From NCBI GenBank assembly GCA_945905925.1, contig CAMDQN010000013.1, positions 1 through 64,000 of the forward strand: a stretch of DNA of 64,000 nt. Direction: 5' to 3'. The position numbers and the translations under genes were made by a program. Shown here in pieces: positions 34,506 to 46,997 of this stretch (the first letter of the stretch is position 1; every line of letters begins with the position of its first letter). The stretch is from Singulisphaera sp. GP187. Lineage in GTDB: Bacteria; Planctomycetota; Planctomycetia; Gemmatales; Gemmataceae. The notes beneath the pieces were generated by a model that ran no database searches, had not been told where the DNA came from, and saw only the letters and a list, made by a program, of their open reading frames with translations.

Positions 34506-36074
34506 TTACTTGATCCGCAGCGTGACGGTTTCCTTGTCCTTGATGACGCTGCGCGTGGCCGCGGCACCGGACTGGAGCAACTGGTAGCTGAAGTCGCCGG
34601 CCGGAACCTCGACCTCGATCTTGGTGTTCGGCGCGATCCGGTGCGACTTGTCGTTAATGACCATCGAGATTTCGACCGGGTACTCGTTCACCACCTTCAC
34701 GACACCTTTCGGCTTCACCTCGGGGACGATCGCTGGTTTAAGTGAACTCTGCGTCTTGATCGCGTTCAGCTCGGTGTCGAGTGCCGCGATCCGGTTCTTG
34801 AGTCGCTTGATCTCCTCGACTGCGCCGGGGTCGCTCGGGAGGATCGTTTTCCCGTCGGCGTCCTTCCGCCCGGTCAGCAACTCCGTGAGCTTATCGACCT
34901 GCTTCTCGAGCGCCGCGATCTTCTTGTTGGCCTCGTCGAGATCCTTCTTGAGTTTGTCCGTCACTTCCTTGTCGTCGGCCTTGACCGGCGTGGCCGGGAC
35001 GGTGGGGACGATCGGCGGGAACAGCGCGGCTGACCGGGCGTTCTCGGCGGTGAACAGTGCCCCGCCGATGACCGCGAGCGCGGCCGTGTGTTTGAGGTTC
35101 AGCATGGCGGCCTCTCGTGGTGTCAGACTGAGTGGGTTGCTGCTGGGCGCCGGGAACACGAACTTGTCGGTCGTGCCGAACGGCGGTTCCGAAGGCTTCG
35201 GGCGGTCCACGGTCGTGCCGGGCACTTCGCGCCCGCCCGGATTGAGGGGTGGGAACACGATCGGCACCGCTGGCGCGACCGGCGATGGTGGATTGAGCGT
35301 ATTCCCCGGAATGAGCGGGTGCAAGCCAGAATCCGGTTTCACAGGCAACAATGGCTGCACTGGATCGGCAAGTTTGAACGGTTCCGGTGGCGGCACAGTT
35401 TTCGCAGGCTGCGGGGGGACGGGTGTCCCCGGCATCGTTGGCGGGTTGTACGCCGGCACGGGAACCACAGGCGCCTTCGGTGGCTCGACCGTCGCGCCGG
35501 GCAACGGTGGGAACGGCAATCCGTCCGGCGCGGGCGGCGTGATTGGGAGTACCCCAGGCGCTCCCGGCCCGGGTGGGGGGAACAGTCCGGTCGGCGTTAC
35601 GAACGGCTTCAGATCCATCGGTGCGGCGGGCACCTTCGGCAGATCGACTACCGGAACCGCAGGCAGCGCCGGTAGAGGAATCTTGTCGGCAGCGACCAGA
35701 CCCGCGTCTGGGGCGCGCGGACCAGCCACGGGTGGTTCGAGGCCAGACGGGAACGGCGCCGGCGGCACCGGGATGAGCGGCGCGATGGGCACATCGGGCA
35801 CGCCCATATTCGTACGGGGAATGGGGATCGGGAGCGTGGCGCTCACCTTAACAACGCCGTGGCTCGGAGCGGCGCTGCGCTCGACTTCCGAGACCGACGG
35901 TGCGGTTGCGGTCGGGACCGGCGATCGTGCCCACGCGCCGTGATCGACGATTGGGAGCGCCTTGTTCGGTTCCGCGGTTGCCCGGACGATGCCGAACAAC
36001 CCGGCCGCTACAACGCCACCACCGGCCGTAAACGCCACGACCTTCCGCCACCACTTCTTGCTATCAGTCGACAT
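34506..36074 (-). CDS. Proline-rich membrane-anchored coiled-coil protein
   Basis: The 522-residue protein has an N-terminal membrane segment (about 10-30, FTAGGGVVAAGLFGIVRA). Residues 80-325 are extremely proline-rich, with PxPxxP repeats. A second hydrophobic stretch (TAALAVIGGALFTAENA) precedes a coiled coil at about 370-440 (KLKKDLDEANKKIAALEKQ). The C-terminal 80 residues form a compact domain (VNEYPVEISMVINDKSHRI) that looks like a small beta-sandwich seen at the end of other planctomycete proteins. I do not recognise a family. A cell-envelope spanning or scaffold role is an inference from the layout. Confidence 0.75.
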   Translation of the reverse strand: MSTDSKKWWRKVVAFTAGGGVVAAGLFGIVRATAEPNKALPIVDHGAWARSPVPTATAPSVSEVERSAAPSHGVVKVSATLPIPIPRTNMGVPDVPIAPLIPVPPAPFPSGLEPPVAGPRAPDAGLVAADKIPLPALPAVPVVDLPKVPAAPMDLKPFVTPTGLFPPPGPGAPGVLPITPPAPDGLPFPPLPGATVEPPKAPVVPVPAYNPPTMPGTPVPPQPAKTVPPPEPFKLADPVQPLLPVKPDSGLHPLIPGNTLNPPSPVAPAVPIVFPPLNPGGREVPGTTVDRPKPSEPPFGTTDKFVFPAPSSNPLSLTPREAAMLNLKHTAALAVIGGALFTAENARSAALFPPIVPTVPATPVKADDKEVTDKLKKDLDEANKKIAALEKQVDKLTELLTGRKDADGKTILPSDPGAVEEIKRLKNRIAALDTELNAIKTQSSLKPAIVPEVKPKGVVKVVNEYPVEISMVINDKSHRIAPNTKIEVEVPAGDFSYQLLQSGAAATRSVIKDKETVTLRIK

Positions 36075-36133
36075 GAGGGCGTCCTTCCCCGTCAGCCGTG
36101 TTTGCCGTTGCTAATGATCACTCCCGCCGCGCG

Positions 36134-36691
36134 CTACTCATCAAACATTGCGACCCGGTTCACCGGTTCACCACCGAACTCGGCCCACTCTTCGACGGCC
36201 GGGTGGTACTCCATCTGGTACGCGTCCTCGCCGCTGTCCTCATAGTAGTTGCGCAGGACTCGCGCTGCCTTGAACCGGTGTGCGCGGAAGAACATCTGCG
36301 CGGCCGTGTTCCCCTCACGAACCGCAAGGCTCAACTTCTGTCGGCGGTGGCTACACAGTTTGTAGAGCAGTTTGCCGACCAGTAACCCGCCGACCCCGGA
36401 CCGGCGCGCCGCCTGGGCCACGGCAAAGTTCAGCAGTTGGAGCCGGGTGCGGTGCAACTCGTAGATCATGAACCCGACGATCGTGTCGCCCCGCTCAGCG
36501 ACCATCCCGATGCAGTTCCGCTGGCGCAGGCACCGGAGGAAATCATCCTCGGTCCAGGCGTACTCGAAACTCCCCAGTTCGATGCCCATCACGTCGGGCA
36601 TGTCTCGCCGGATCATCCAACGGATGTGGGTCGTGTTCGCGTCGGCCGCGACCCGTTCTCGGTTCCAGCGCGTCGTGCGACTAATGCTCAT
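36134..36691 (-). CDS. GNAT N-acetyltransferase, RimI-like
   Basis: The 185-residue protein has a GNAT domain. Visible are the RWMIRRDMPDVMGIELGSFEYAWTEDD N-terminal block (RimI-type), the acetyl-CoA loop QAARRSGVGGLLVGKL near residues 93-108, and a C-terminal AAQMFFRAHRFKAARVLRNYY block. This order is that of RimI, which acetylates the N-terminal alanine of ribosomal protein S18, but other substrates are possible. The C-terminal tail (about 30 residues past YYED) is longer than in E. coli RimI. It lies between two large envelope-type genes on the same strand. Confidence 0.85.
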   Translation of the reverse strand: MSISRTTRWNRERVAADANTTHIRWMIRRDMPDVMGIELGSFEYAWTEDDFLRCLRQRNCIGMVAERGDTIVGFMIYELHRTRLQLLNFAVAQAARRSGVGGLLVGKLLYKLCSHRRQKLSLAVREGNTAAQMFFRAHRFKAARVLRNYYEDSGEDAYQMEYHPAVEEWAEFGGEPVNRVAMFDE

Positions 36692-36765
36692 GAAAGGACT
36701 CCTCCCCCGGCCTTATTTCCGTGCCCCCGCACGAACACAAGGCGAAATCCAAAACAATCAACTCT

Positions 36766-36814
36766 CGAAATGCGAAACAAGCCCGACCACCCGTCCGCCT
36801 TCTTTCGCATTTCG
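36766..36814. repeat. AT-richer inverted repeat between GNAT and DUF11 genes
   Basis: A 12-bp perfect stem pairs 36766-36777 with 36803-36814. A second copy of the right arm phrase (GCATTTCGT) follows at once, to about 36830. The 158-bp gap is noticeably lower in GC than its neighbours. It may act as a terminator for the DUF11 gene. Confidence 0.55.
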
Positions 36815-36849
36815 TACTTTGCATTTCGTGCTTGCCTGCGAAACAGGGC

Positions 36850-39030
36850 TTACTCCTTGTAGAACCGCGTGCTCTCTTCCTTCACGACTGGCGTGCGGAC
36901 CTGGTCACATGTGAGTTGCACGCGGAACCGCTGGTCGCCGGCCGCGGCGCCGCGGACGCGCACGCGGTACACCGTCTCACCCTTCACCGCGAGCGTCGCG
37001 ATAGGCTCGAACACCAGCGTCTGCGGTGTACCGGTAACCTTTCCCTGGGTCGGGCCATTCGAACTGGTGAACGTTGTGCCGTCAGCAAGGGCAGCCATGA
37101 TCTGCACGTTGGTGCAGGCGCCGGTGCCCTGGTTCACGATCCGAATCTCGTAGATCGCTTCCTTGCCGACTTCGACCGGGTTCTCAAGACCGGCCACGTC
37201 GAACCGCAGCGCGGCCACGCCCTCGGCCTTGATCACAGTTTCGGCCTTCGCTTCGAGTACGCGACCGGCCCGCACCGCGACCCCACCAGCGGGCGCCACC
37301 CCTGCGGGTTGAGCTTCGGGCGCGGCAACCGCCACCGTGCGAAGCACCACGTCGCCCGCAACACCGGCGCGGAGTTTGACGCCGACCGCCTTCGTGCCGC
37401 CCGCGGGCAGCCCGGTTAGCTTCCAACTCACGGCCCGGTTGGTCGCGTTGAAAGTACCGGCATCACTGGCCTGCACGAAGTCGAAGCCGTCCGGCAGCAC
37501 CGCGTGAACCGTGATGACGTCCGTCGAAGCAGTGCCCGGGTTCGAGAGCGTGATCTCGTAAGTCGGCTCGGCGCGAACGAGGCACTTCGCCGGCCCTGTC
37601 TGCGCGAGCTGAAGCAATGGCTCGACCACGTTGACGCTCGCCTTCGCGGTGGCTTCCTGGCTGCCCTCGGCAGTTACCGTAACCTGGCACGACTGCAAGC
37701 CCGACTTCAGCGCGCTAAGCGGAAGATCGACCGTGCGCGATTCGCCCGCAGGCAGGTTCGCGAGCTTCGTTTCGAGCCGCGTGCCCTGGTTGCGGTAGTC
37801 CAGACCGTCGGTCAGCACGGCCTGGAACACCATCTGCTGCGCCGGACCAGTGCCGCTGTTCGTCACCTTGATCTTGAAGACCGGTTCTTCGCCGGCGCGG
37901 GCCACTTCGGGGCACAACACCGTGACCGCGACGCGGGGCCGCGTGACCTTCGTCCTGGCCTCGACAGTCGCCGTATAGCTCACCGTCGCGCGGCTGCGGA
38001 GTTCGCCCTCTTCGGTCGGCCGAACGCGAACCACGATCCGCTTCTCGCTGCTCGTGTCCTTCGCGTCCATGGTGCCGATCGTCCAAACGAGACGGTCGCC
38101 GTTCAGTTCGGCCGGCGGATCGCTGCCGACGTACTTGACGCCGACCGGAATCTCGTCTTCGACGCGCACGTTATGCACCGCGACGTTGCCCGCGTTGCGG
38201 ACGACGATCTCGTAGCGGCACTCCGTGTTGAACACGACGGACTCTGGGCACACCGCGTCCACGGTCACGGTCTGCGAAACGCGGCTCGGAAGGTTCGCGG
38301 CTCCGACCGGCGCGGCGGGCGATCCGGTCGCCGACAGAGCGGGAATGTTCCCCCCCAGCGCGGGCAGCGGAACGAGCAGCGCCGGTGGCTTGGTATTGCC
38401 GCCCGGCGTCGGGAACGGGGGTGGCTCTGGAACGAACCGCTTGTCGCCCGGGTAGATCGGCTCACCACCCGAAGGTGACGGCGTGGGCACAACTCCGCTC
38501 GGAGCCGGCGGAATCGGAACAAGCGGCGGTGGAGTTACGCCACTACTCGGCGGCGTGTACTTGCTGTCGGGTTCGACACTCAGGCTCGGTGGCGGAAGCA
38601 GGCGTGGCGGCTGTGCGCTGGCGCCAGGTTGCACTCGCGTGCCGGGCAGGTCCATGCTCGGCGGTGGGATGTCGAGACCGCCCACAGGCCGAATTGGAGC
38701 GACGCCCGCGACTCCGGGCCGTGGCCGGTTGGTCGGTGTTCCGCCGGCGGGTGGGTAACTCGTGTTCTGCGGTTGACCGCTTGGCGGCAAGTACGAGCCG
38801 CCCGCAGGTCGCACGGTGGTGTTACCGTTTCCAAGTCCGGCGGCAGGCGAAACACCGGGCTGCGGCGTGGTCGGTGTCCAGTCGGCATACGGTCGCACCG
38901 TGGTCGCCGGCAGCGTGCCGCTCGACTTGGGTTGCCCGAAACCACCCGGTTGTTGGGCAACCACCGTCCCCAACACGGCTAAACCCATGACCGCAACAGC
39001 GGCAGCGAGCACAATCGGTCGTTTACGCAC
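36850..39030 (-). CDS. Exported DUF11-repeat protein with Pro-rich N-terminal region
   Basis: The 726-residue protein has a signal peptide (1-25, ending VVAQ). Residues 30-240 are low-complexity, rich in Pro, Gly, Thr and Ser. From about 250 to the end there are at least four DUF11 (conserved repeat domain) units of about 110 residues, recognised by YEIVVRNAGNVAVHNVRV, FKIKVTNSGTGPAQ, YEITLSNPGTASTD and YEIRIVNQGTGACT. DUF11 units form immunoglobulin-like beta-sandwiches in large bacterial surface proteins. A cell-envelope structural role is likely. The length is modest for the class. Confidence 0.88.
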   Translation of the reverse strand: MRKRPIVLAAAVAVMGLAVLGTVVAQQPGGFGQPKSSGTLPATTVRPYADWTPTTPQPGVSPAAGLGNGNTTVRPAGGSYLPPSGQPQNTSYPPAGGTPTNRPRPGVAGVAPIRPVGGLDIPPPSMDLPGTRVQPGASAQPPRLLPPPSLSVEPDSKYTPPSSGVTPPPLVPIPPAPSGVVPTPSPSGGEPIYPGDKRFVPEPPPFPTPGGNTKPPALLVPLPALGGNIPALSATGSPAAPVGAANLPSRVSQTVTVDAVCPESVVFNTECRYEIVVRNAGNVAVHNVRVEDEIPVGVKYVGSDPPAELNGDRLVWTIGTMDAKDTSSEKRIVVRVRPTEEGELRSRATVSYTATVEARTKVTRPRVAVTVLCPEVARAGEEPVFKIKVTNSGTGPAQQMVFQAVLTDGLDYRNQGTRLETKLANLPAGESRTVDLPLSALKSGLQSCQVTVTAEGSQEATAKASVNVVEPLLQLAQTGPAKCLVRAEPTYEITLSNPGTASTDVITVHAVLPDGFDFVQASDAGTFNATNRAVSWKLTGLPAGGTKAVGVKLRAGVAGDVVLRTVAVAAPEAQPAGVAPAGGVAVRAGRVLEAKAETVIKAEGVAALRFDVAGLENPVEVGKEAIYEIRIVNQGTGACTNVQIMAALADGTTFTSSNGPTQGKVTGTPQTLVFEPIATLAVKGETVYRVRVRGAAAGDQRFRVQLTCDQVRTPVVKEESTRFYKE

Positions 39031-39134
39031 GGCCTATTCCCCCTCAACAGGTCGAACCGTTGCCAGATCGGATGCGGCGTCCCGACATCCCCCGAGTCGG
39101 AATCCGCTCGCGAACTCATCCGCGTCGCACCGGA

Positions 39135-39464
39135 CTACGCCGGGGCCGGGTACTTGATCGCGTTCTTCGTCATCTTCGCCGCAACCGCTTCGGACAGGTC
39201 GATCCCGGTGTGAACGCTGAGCAGGAACACGATGTTCACGATGTCCGCGAGTTCGTCTGCGATGGCCACACGTGTGGCCGCGTCGGACGCGACTGCGACC
39301 GACTCTTCGGGCGTCAGCCAACGGAGGATGTCGCACAACTCGCCGACCTCGCTGGCCAGCGCCATCGCGAGGTTCTTGGGCGTGTGGTACGGCTCCCACC
39401 CGCGAGCTGCGGCGAACTGCCGGATCGCGTTCTTGAGCGACTCCACCGGAGTGGTCGAGTCCAT
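39135..39464 (-). CDS. MazG-like nucleotide pyrophosphohydrolase
   Basis: The product has 109 residues from the ATG at 39464, the start that fits the family best; a longer frame up to 39578 is possible. It has the all-alpha NTP-PPase pattern of the MazG/RS21-C6 type: HTPKNLAMALASEVGELCDILRW, then DELADIVNIVFLL. The acidic residues of EVGEL and DELAD bind magnesium. These enzymes hydrolyse NTPs or dNTPs to monophosphate and pyrophosphate, sanitising nucleotide pools. The 104-bp gap to the DUF11 gene shows nothing else. Confidence 0.88.
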   Translation of the reverse strand: MDSTTPVESLKNAIRQFAAARGWEPYHTPKNLAMALASEVGELCDILRWLTPEESVAVASDAATRVAIADELADIVNIVFLLSVHTGIDLSEAVAAKMTKNAIKYPAPA

Positions 39465-39718
39465 CGTCTCACTTGTTTCGGTACTCACGGTAGTTTGCGT
39501 GCGGCTGCCGGTCGTTTCCCCCGTCGGCAGTCGCCCGTTTTCGGCCGCGAGGTATAGCGGGGTCGAGATGTGTGTCAACTGAAGATGAACGAAAAACGCC
39601 CGCGCAACTGCGTGGGCGTGGCAGATCAGGCGAGTTCGTGTTCAGGTGAAACGTGCTGCGGTCTCCAAAGTTGTGCGGAAGAAGCGGCCGGCGCTTGTGC
39701 GCCAGCCGCGGGGTTGGA

Positions 39719-40612
39719 TCACTTCACGGTCGTGCGGGTCTCCTCGCCGTCGATGTCGATTTGATTCTCGACCTCCACGCCGGCAGCGGCCTGCTTCCCG
39801 ATGATCTTGCCGCTCCCTTTCATCTTCATCACGCCGTCGAGCGTGGATCCGTCGATGGCGGTGTCGAGCGTCATCGTCATGCTGATGGTGCCGCTCAATG
39901 CGATGCCCCCCTGCGTCCCATCGAGGACGACGTCGAACTTGATTTCGATCACCCCCCACTGCGCCCCGTCCTTGGTGTACGTCTTGAGGAGCCGCCCGCT
40001 TCCCGAACTCTTTTCCGCACTGATCGGCGTGTCGAACGCGGTGCCGATCTTCTTCAGGATCACCTGATCCAGTGACCACTTCTCGTTCACCTGCACGGCC
40101 TTCTTCGGGAGCATGTCCTCGTTCTTGAGCTTGTCGGTCTTCTCGTAGGCCTCTCGGAACGGTTGGGCCTCGTCGGGGCGGAGGGCGACTCCGTTCACCG
40201 TGTAGGTGAACCCGGCTCCTTTCTTCTGGATCATGACCGTCTTGTTAGCGTAAGACATCGACTTCGCGGCCTTATCGTCCTCGCTCTTCTCCGCCACCTT
40301 GTACGCGCGCGTGGCCTTAGTCGCGCGGTCGCTGCCGACCATTTCCAGAACACTCTCCATGTACTCGGCCTTCTCGACCGTCTTTTGCGACTTCGAGAAC
40401 TTCCCCTTCGGACCGCTCGCGTTCTGCGCGACAGTGCTGGTCTTCGTCACGACGATCTGCACCTTGTCGCCAACTTTCTCATCCCGGAGTTTGATGGTGA
40501 TCGGCGGTCCGCTCGGCGCCGCGTCGGGATCGCTACCTCCGCCCGTGTCCTTCTTCTTGCACCCTACAACAATCACGAGTGCCACGGCCAGCGGAATCAT
40601 CTTGCGGAACAT
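39719..40612 (-). CDS. Predicted lipoprotein of unknown family
   Basis: The 297-residue protein has a lipoprotein signal with lipobox VVGC (C18) followed by a Lys-rich and Gly/Asp-rich linker. The mature part is rich in Lys and Thr and appears to be beta-rich, with regularly alternating strands such as KLRDEKVGDKVQIVVTKT and GTISMTMTLDTAID near the end. I do not recognise the family; similar Lys-rich lipoproteins of this size are common in Gemmata. It is transcribed away from carB, with 191 bp between the two starts, where both promoters must lie. Confidence 0.8.
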   Translation of the reverse strand: MFRKMIPLAVALVIVVGCKKKDTGGGSDPDAAPSGPPITIKLRDEKVGDKVQIVVTKTSTVAQNASGPKGKFSKSQKTVEKAEYMESVLEMVGSDRATKATRAYKVAEKSEDDKAAKSMSYANKTVMIQKKGAGFTYTVNGVALRPDEAQPFREAYEKTDKLKNEDMLPKKAVQVNEKWSLDQVILKKIGTAFDTPISAEKSSGSGRLLKTYTKDGAQWGVIEIKFDVVLDGTQGGIALSGTISMTMTLDTAIDGSTLDGVMKMKGSGKIIGKQAAAGVEVENQIDIDGEETRTTVK

Positions 40613-40803
40613 CGGTCGGCTCCATTCGAGATGAGTGACACGCCGGGGTGGCGCGGTTGGATCATGCTATGCGAAGATTCGTCGCTCGCCACGGGTGTAG
40701 TGCTCTTGGCCGTTGGTGCCATATCCGTAGGCTAAGCGGAGTTTGCGCGGACATTCCCCACTCGCTCCGCCACGCGTCGCGAATAACGAGTTGATTGAGA
40801 ACC

Positions 40804-44133
<3,330 letters not shown>

Positions 44134-44166
44134 GTGCGGCCACCCTTGCGGGCGGGTGCGCCGGAC

Positions 44167-44523
44167 TCACGCCACCGTCCGCTCACGGCGGGCCGGGTTG
44201 CCGATCGTATCGAGCAGCGCTTGCAATCCGTGGACGTGTTTGCAGCAATACGCGTGGCGGTTCTCGCCGTGGTACACCGCGTCCGGGCAGGTGCAGTGCC
44301 AATACAAGTAGCCGTCGTCGGTGCGTTCAGCCGCGATCTGGTATTCCTCCCGCCCACCGGTCACGTTCCAGGTCATCACGCACCCCAGTTCAGTCGGGTT
44401 CGGGTTCCGATACGTGATGTGGAACAGGTACGGTGCCGGGTTCCGCTTCCGGTCAGGCCCGGGCAACACAACGGTGACGATCGCGAACGCGGCGCGTTGT
44501 TGAGGTTGGTTCTGCTTGACCAC
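44167..44523 (-). CDS. SWIM zinc-finger protein
   Basis: The product has 118 residues from a GTG at 44523, chosen because a GAGG ribosome binding site lies before it and the longer frame (to 44643) reaches the promoter zone of the divergent gene. The C-terminal half has a SWIM-type zinc motif: WHCTCPDAVYHGENRHAYCCKHV, a C-x-C...C-x-H pattern. SWIM domains bind nucleic acids or protein partners. The N-terminal half (ITYRNPNPTELGCVMTW) is unassigned. It converges on carB. Confidence 0.7.
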   Translation of the reverse strand: MVKQNQPQQRAAFAIVTVVLPGPDRKRNPAPYLFHITYRNPNPTELGCVMTWNVTGGREEYQIAAERTDDGYLYWHCTCPDAVYHGENRHAYCCKHVHGLQALLDTIGNPARRERTVA

Positions 44524-44648
44524 GGGAAGCCTCGGTTTGGTGTTGGGTTTTGGTGTTGGTATTTTACCCTCGCAGATGTCCACTCCCGATGTCGGTAGCC
44601 CCTTCCGCTGGTAGACTGCCCGAACCCCCCCGGACGGAGTCAAACGCG

Positions 44649-45269
44649 ATGGATGACAACACCAAGCCGACCGACCCGCAGACGATGAAGGAGTTCATCC
44701 GCAAACTGGCCCGCGCGAATCGCGTGGCCCAGAAAAACAAGGACGCAATTAGTCTGGACATCTGCCGAAAGTTCACCGAACTGCCAGCCTACAACGTCGC
44801 GAAAACGGTGATGTGGTACGTCGACGCCGGGAGCGAGGTGCGCACCCGTCACACGCTCCCCGAGGCACTCACCCACGGCAAGCGAGTGGTCGTTCCGTGG
44901 TGTGTGGTGGAGACGAACCAGCTCGAACTGTTCTGGCTCGAACACATGAGCGAACTGGTCGAGGGCGCGTACAAGATTCTTGAGCCGAAAGAGGAACTTC
45001 GCGGCCTCCCGCAAAAGAAGGTGCTGCCGGACGAACTCGACTTGGTGATGGTCCCCGGCACCGCGTTCGACACGCGCGGCGGGCGCATGGGTCAGGGCAA
45101 AGGGTACTACGACCGTCTCCTGTCGCACGCTCGGCTGGACGCGCCGCTCGTTGCCCTCGCGTTCGATTGCCAAATCTTCGACGAGATTCCGGTAGCGGCG
45201 CATGACGTGTTCATGGACCTGGTGATTACCGAATCACGCGTCCTCACCGGGAAGGGCCGCGCCAGTTAA
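44649..45269 (+). CDS. 5-formyltetrahydrofolate cyclo-ligase
   Basis: The product has 206 residues from the ATG at 44649. It has the family signatures VMWYVDAGSEVRT, the folate/ATP block PGTAFDTRGGRMGQGKGYYDR and ALAFDCQIFDEIPVAAHDVFMD. It converts 5-formyl-THF to 5,10-methenyl-THF with ATP, salvaging the formyl folate. Length (about 190-210) fits. Known members are named YgfA/FthC. It diverges from the SWIM gene across 125 bp; no other folate gene is near. Confidence 0.93.
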   Translation: MDDNTKPTDPQTMKEFIRKLARANRVAQKNKDAISLDICRKFTELPAYNVAKTVMWYVDAGSEVRTRHTLPEALTHGKRVVVPWCVVETNQLELFWLEHMSELVEGAYKILEPKEELRGLPQKKVLPDELDLVMVPGTAFDTRGGRMGQGKGYYDRLLSHARLDAPLVALAFDCQIFDEIPVAAHDVFMDLVITESRVLTGKGRAS

Positions 45270-45384
45270 TCGCGGTTTGTTCTTCCTTCGCCAAACGACA
45301 CGCTGTATCCTCAAACTCAGTTCCTACGTTGCTTTCTCCCGGACGCGGCTCGCACACCGCGCCCTCCCTCCCCGGGAGTCTCTC

Positions 45385-46950
45385 ATGTTGCATCAGACCC
45401 GTCGTGAACTGTTCGCGGACATTGGCAGGGGCATGATTGCCGCGAGCGTCGGTACCGCGTTCGCCAGTGACCTGGGATTCGGCACCGCCTTCGCAGCCGA
45501 GGAACCCACCAAACTCACGTTCGGCGACCTCGACCCGCTCGTGAACTTCCTCCAAGAGACTCCGCCCGACAAGCTCGTCGCGGCGGTCGTGGCGAAGCTC
45601 AAGACAGGCACCGAACTCAAGCAACTCGTCGCGGCGGCGGCGCTCACTAACGCCCGCGCGTTCGGCGGCGAGGACTACATCGGGTTCCACACGCTGATGG
45701 CGCTCGCACCCGCGTTCCAGATGTCGCAGGAAGAAACGGACGCCGCGAAGAAACCGCTCGCGGTGCTGAAGGTGCTGCACCGGAACGCGTCGCGACTGAA
45801 GGACTTCGGCGCCACGAAAGAAACGCTGAAGCCGGTGAAGCCGGGCAAGTTGGCGACAGACCAGCGTGGCGGCGAACACCTCCGCGACGCGGCCCGCAAG
45901 GCTGACATGAACGCGGCCGAAGCGACGTTCGCCGCGATCTGCGCGAGCGGTAAACCGGAGGACGCGCTTAATGAATTGATGATCGAAGTGGACGATGCGA
46001 CCGAGGTTCACCGCGTCGTGCTGGTGTCGCGCGCGTGGGACCTGACGCGGTTCGTCGGTACCGAGCGCGCGGCCACGATGCTCCGCCAATCGGTTCACTA
46101 CTGCGTGAAGATCGAGGCAAACCCGAACCAGGTGAAGTACAACGCCCCGATCCGCGAACAGCTCCCGAAACTTCTCGACCAGTACAAACTGGTCGGCTCG
46201 AAGCCCGGTGCGAAGTCGGCCGACGACGCGTGGGTGCTGAAGTTCGCGGAGACGATCTTCAAGGCGGACGGCGCGCAGTGCGCCGACGCGGTGGCCGCCG
46301 CACTCGCGGAAGGGTTCAGCGCGGAGGCGATCGGCGAGGCGCTGTCGCTGGCCGCGAACCAACTGATCCTGCGCGACGAGGGACGCCCGAAGTCGTGGGT
46401 GTCCGCGGGCAAGCCGGAAGGCAGCATTCACGGCGACTCGATCGGTGTCCACTCGTGCGACACGATCCACGCGTGGCGGAACCTCGCGAGCGTCGGCGAC
46501 CGCCGCACGCAAGTCACGAGCCTTATCCTCGCGGGCTACCAGGTCGGTCGCGACCGCGCTCAGCGTGGCGAGTTCACGAAGTGGGATCCGTACCCGCGCG
46601 CGGAACACGCCGAGAAGGTGAAGGGACTGCCGGCCGATTCGCTGATGAAGGAACTGGACGCCGCGATCCGTGCCAAGGACCAAGTACAGGCCGCTGCGAT
46701 CACCGCGCGCATTGGCACCGAGAAGCCGAACACTGCGAAGGACGTGTTCGGATTGTTCCGCACGTTCGCGATCAGTGAGGACGGTGCGCTACACGCGGAG
46801 AAGTACTACGCGACCGCGACCGACGAGTTCGCGCGTGCGCGGAGTGTGTTCAAGTGGCGGCAACTGATCGCGCTGGCCCGCGTGACCGCGAGTGCCTACG
46901 GCTACGCAGCCCCGGCGCACAAGGAAGCGAGCGAGTTGCTCAAGGGGTGA
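45385..46950 (+). CDS. Exported protein of unknown family (paralogue B)
   Basis: The product has 521 residues from the ATG at 45385. A Tat-like signal with TRRELFADIGRG and a hydrophobic stretch ends near FAAEE. It is a distant paralogue of the protein at 15908-17419: shared landmarks include GFHTLMALAP (like GFKFHAVLVV), EVHRVVLVSRAWDL (like GHKIIYVCNAFRT), GVHSCDTIHAWRN (like GLHTLTTLNALHY), and ALHAEKYYATATDEF near the end (like AHDYKFSTSVMED). I cannot name the family. It is probably exported folded, judging by the Tat-type signal, and the shared histidines hint at a metal site. Confidence 0.8.
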   Translation: MLHQTRRELFADIGRGMIAASVGTAFASDLGFGTAFAAEEPTKLTFGDLDPLVNFLQETPPDKLVAAVVAKLKTGTELKQLVAAAALTNARAFGGEDYIGFHTLMALAPAFQMSQEETDAAKKPLAVLKVLHRNASRLKDFGATKETLKPVKPGKLATDQRGGEHLRDAARKADMNAAEATFAAICASGKPEDALNELMIEVDDATEVHRVVLVSRAWDLTRFVGTERAATMLRQSVHYCVKIEANPNQVKYNAPIREQLPKLLDQYKLVGSKPGAKSADDAWVLKFAETIFKADGAQCADAVAAALAEGFSAEAIGEALSLAANQLILRDEGRPKSWVSAGKPEGSIHGDSIGVHSCDTIHAWRNLASVGDRRTQVTSLILAGYQVGRDRAQRGEFTKWDPYPRAEHAEKVKGLPADSLMKELDAAIRAKDQVQAAAITARIGTEKPNTAKDVFGLFRTFAISEDGALHAEKYYATATDEFARARSVFKWRQLIALARVTASAYGYAAPAHKEASELLKG

Positions 46951-46957
46951 TGTGTTG

Positions 46958-46992
46958 AAAGTAGTAGGCACATGCCACGTGCCTACTACTTT
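46958..46992. terminator. Perfect 14-bp hairpin between convergent genes
   Basis: The arms 46958-46971 and 46979-46992 pair perfectly with a seven-base loop, eight bp after one stop and six bp before the other. A T/A-rich end on each arm (AAAGTAGTAG / CTACTACTTT) suits bidirectional termination. The same arm ends occur in the larger element at 61223-61323. Confidence 0.8.
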
Positions 46993-46997
46993 GGAAC

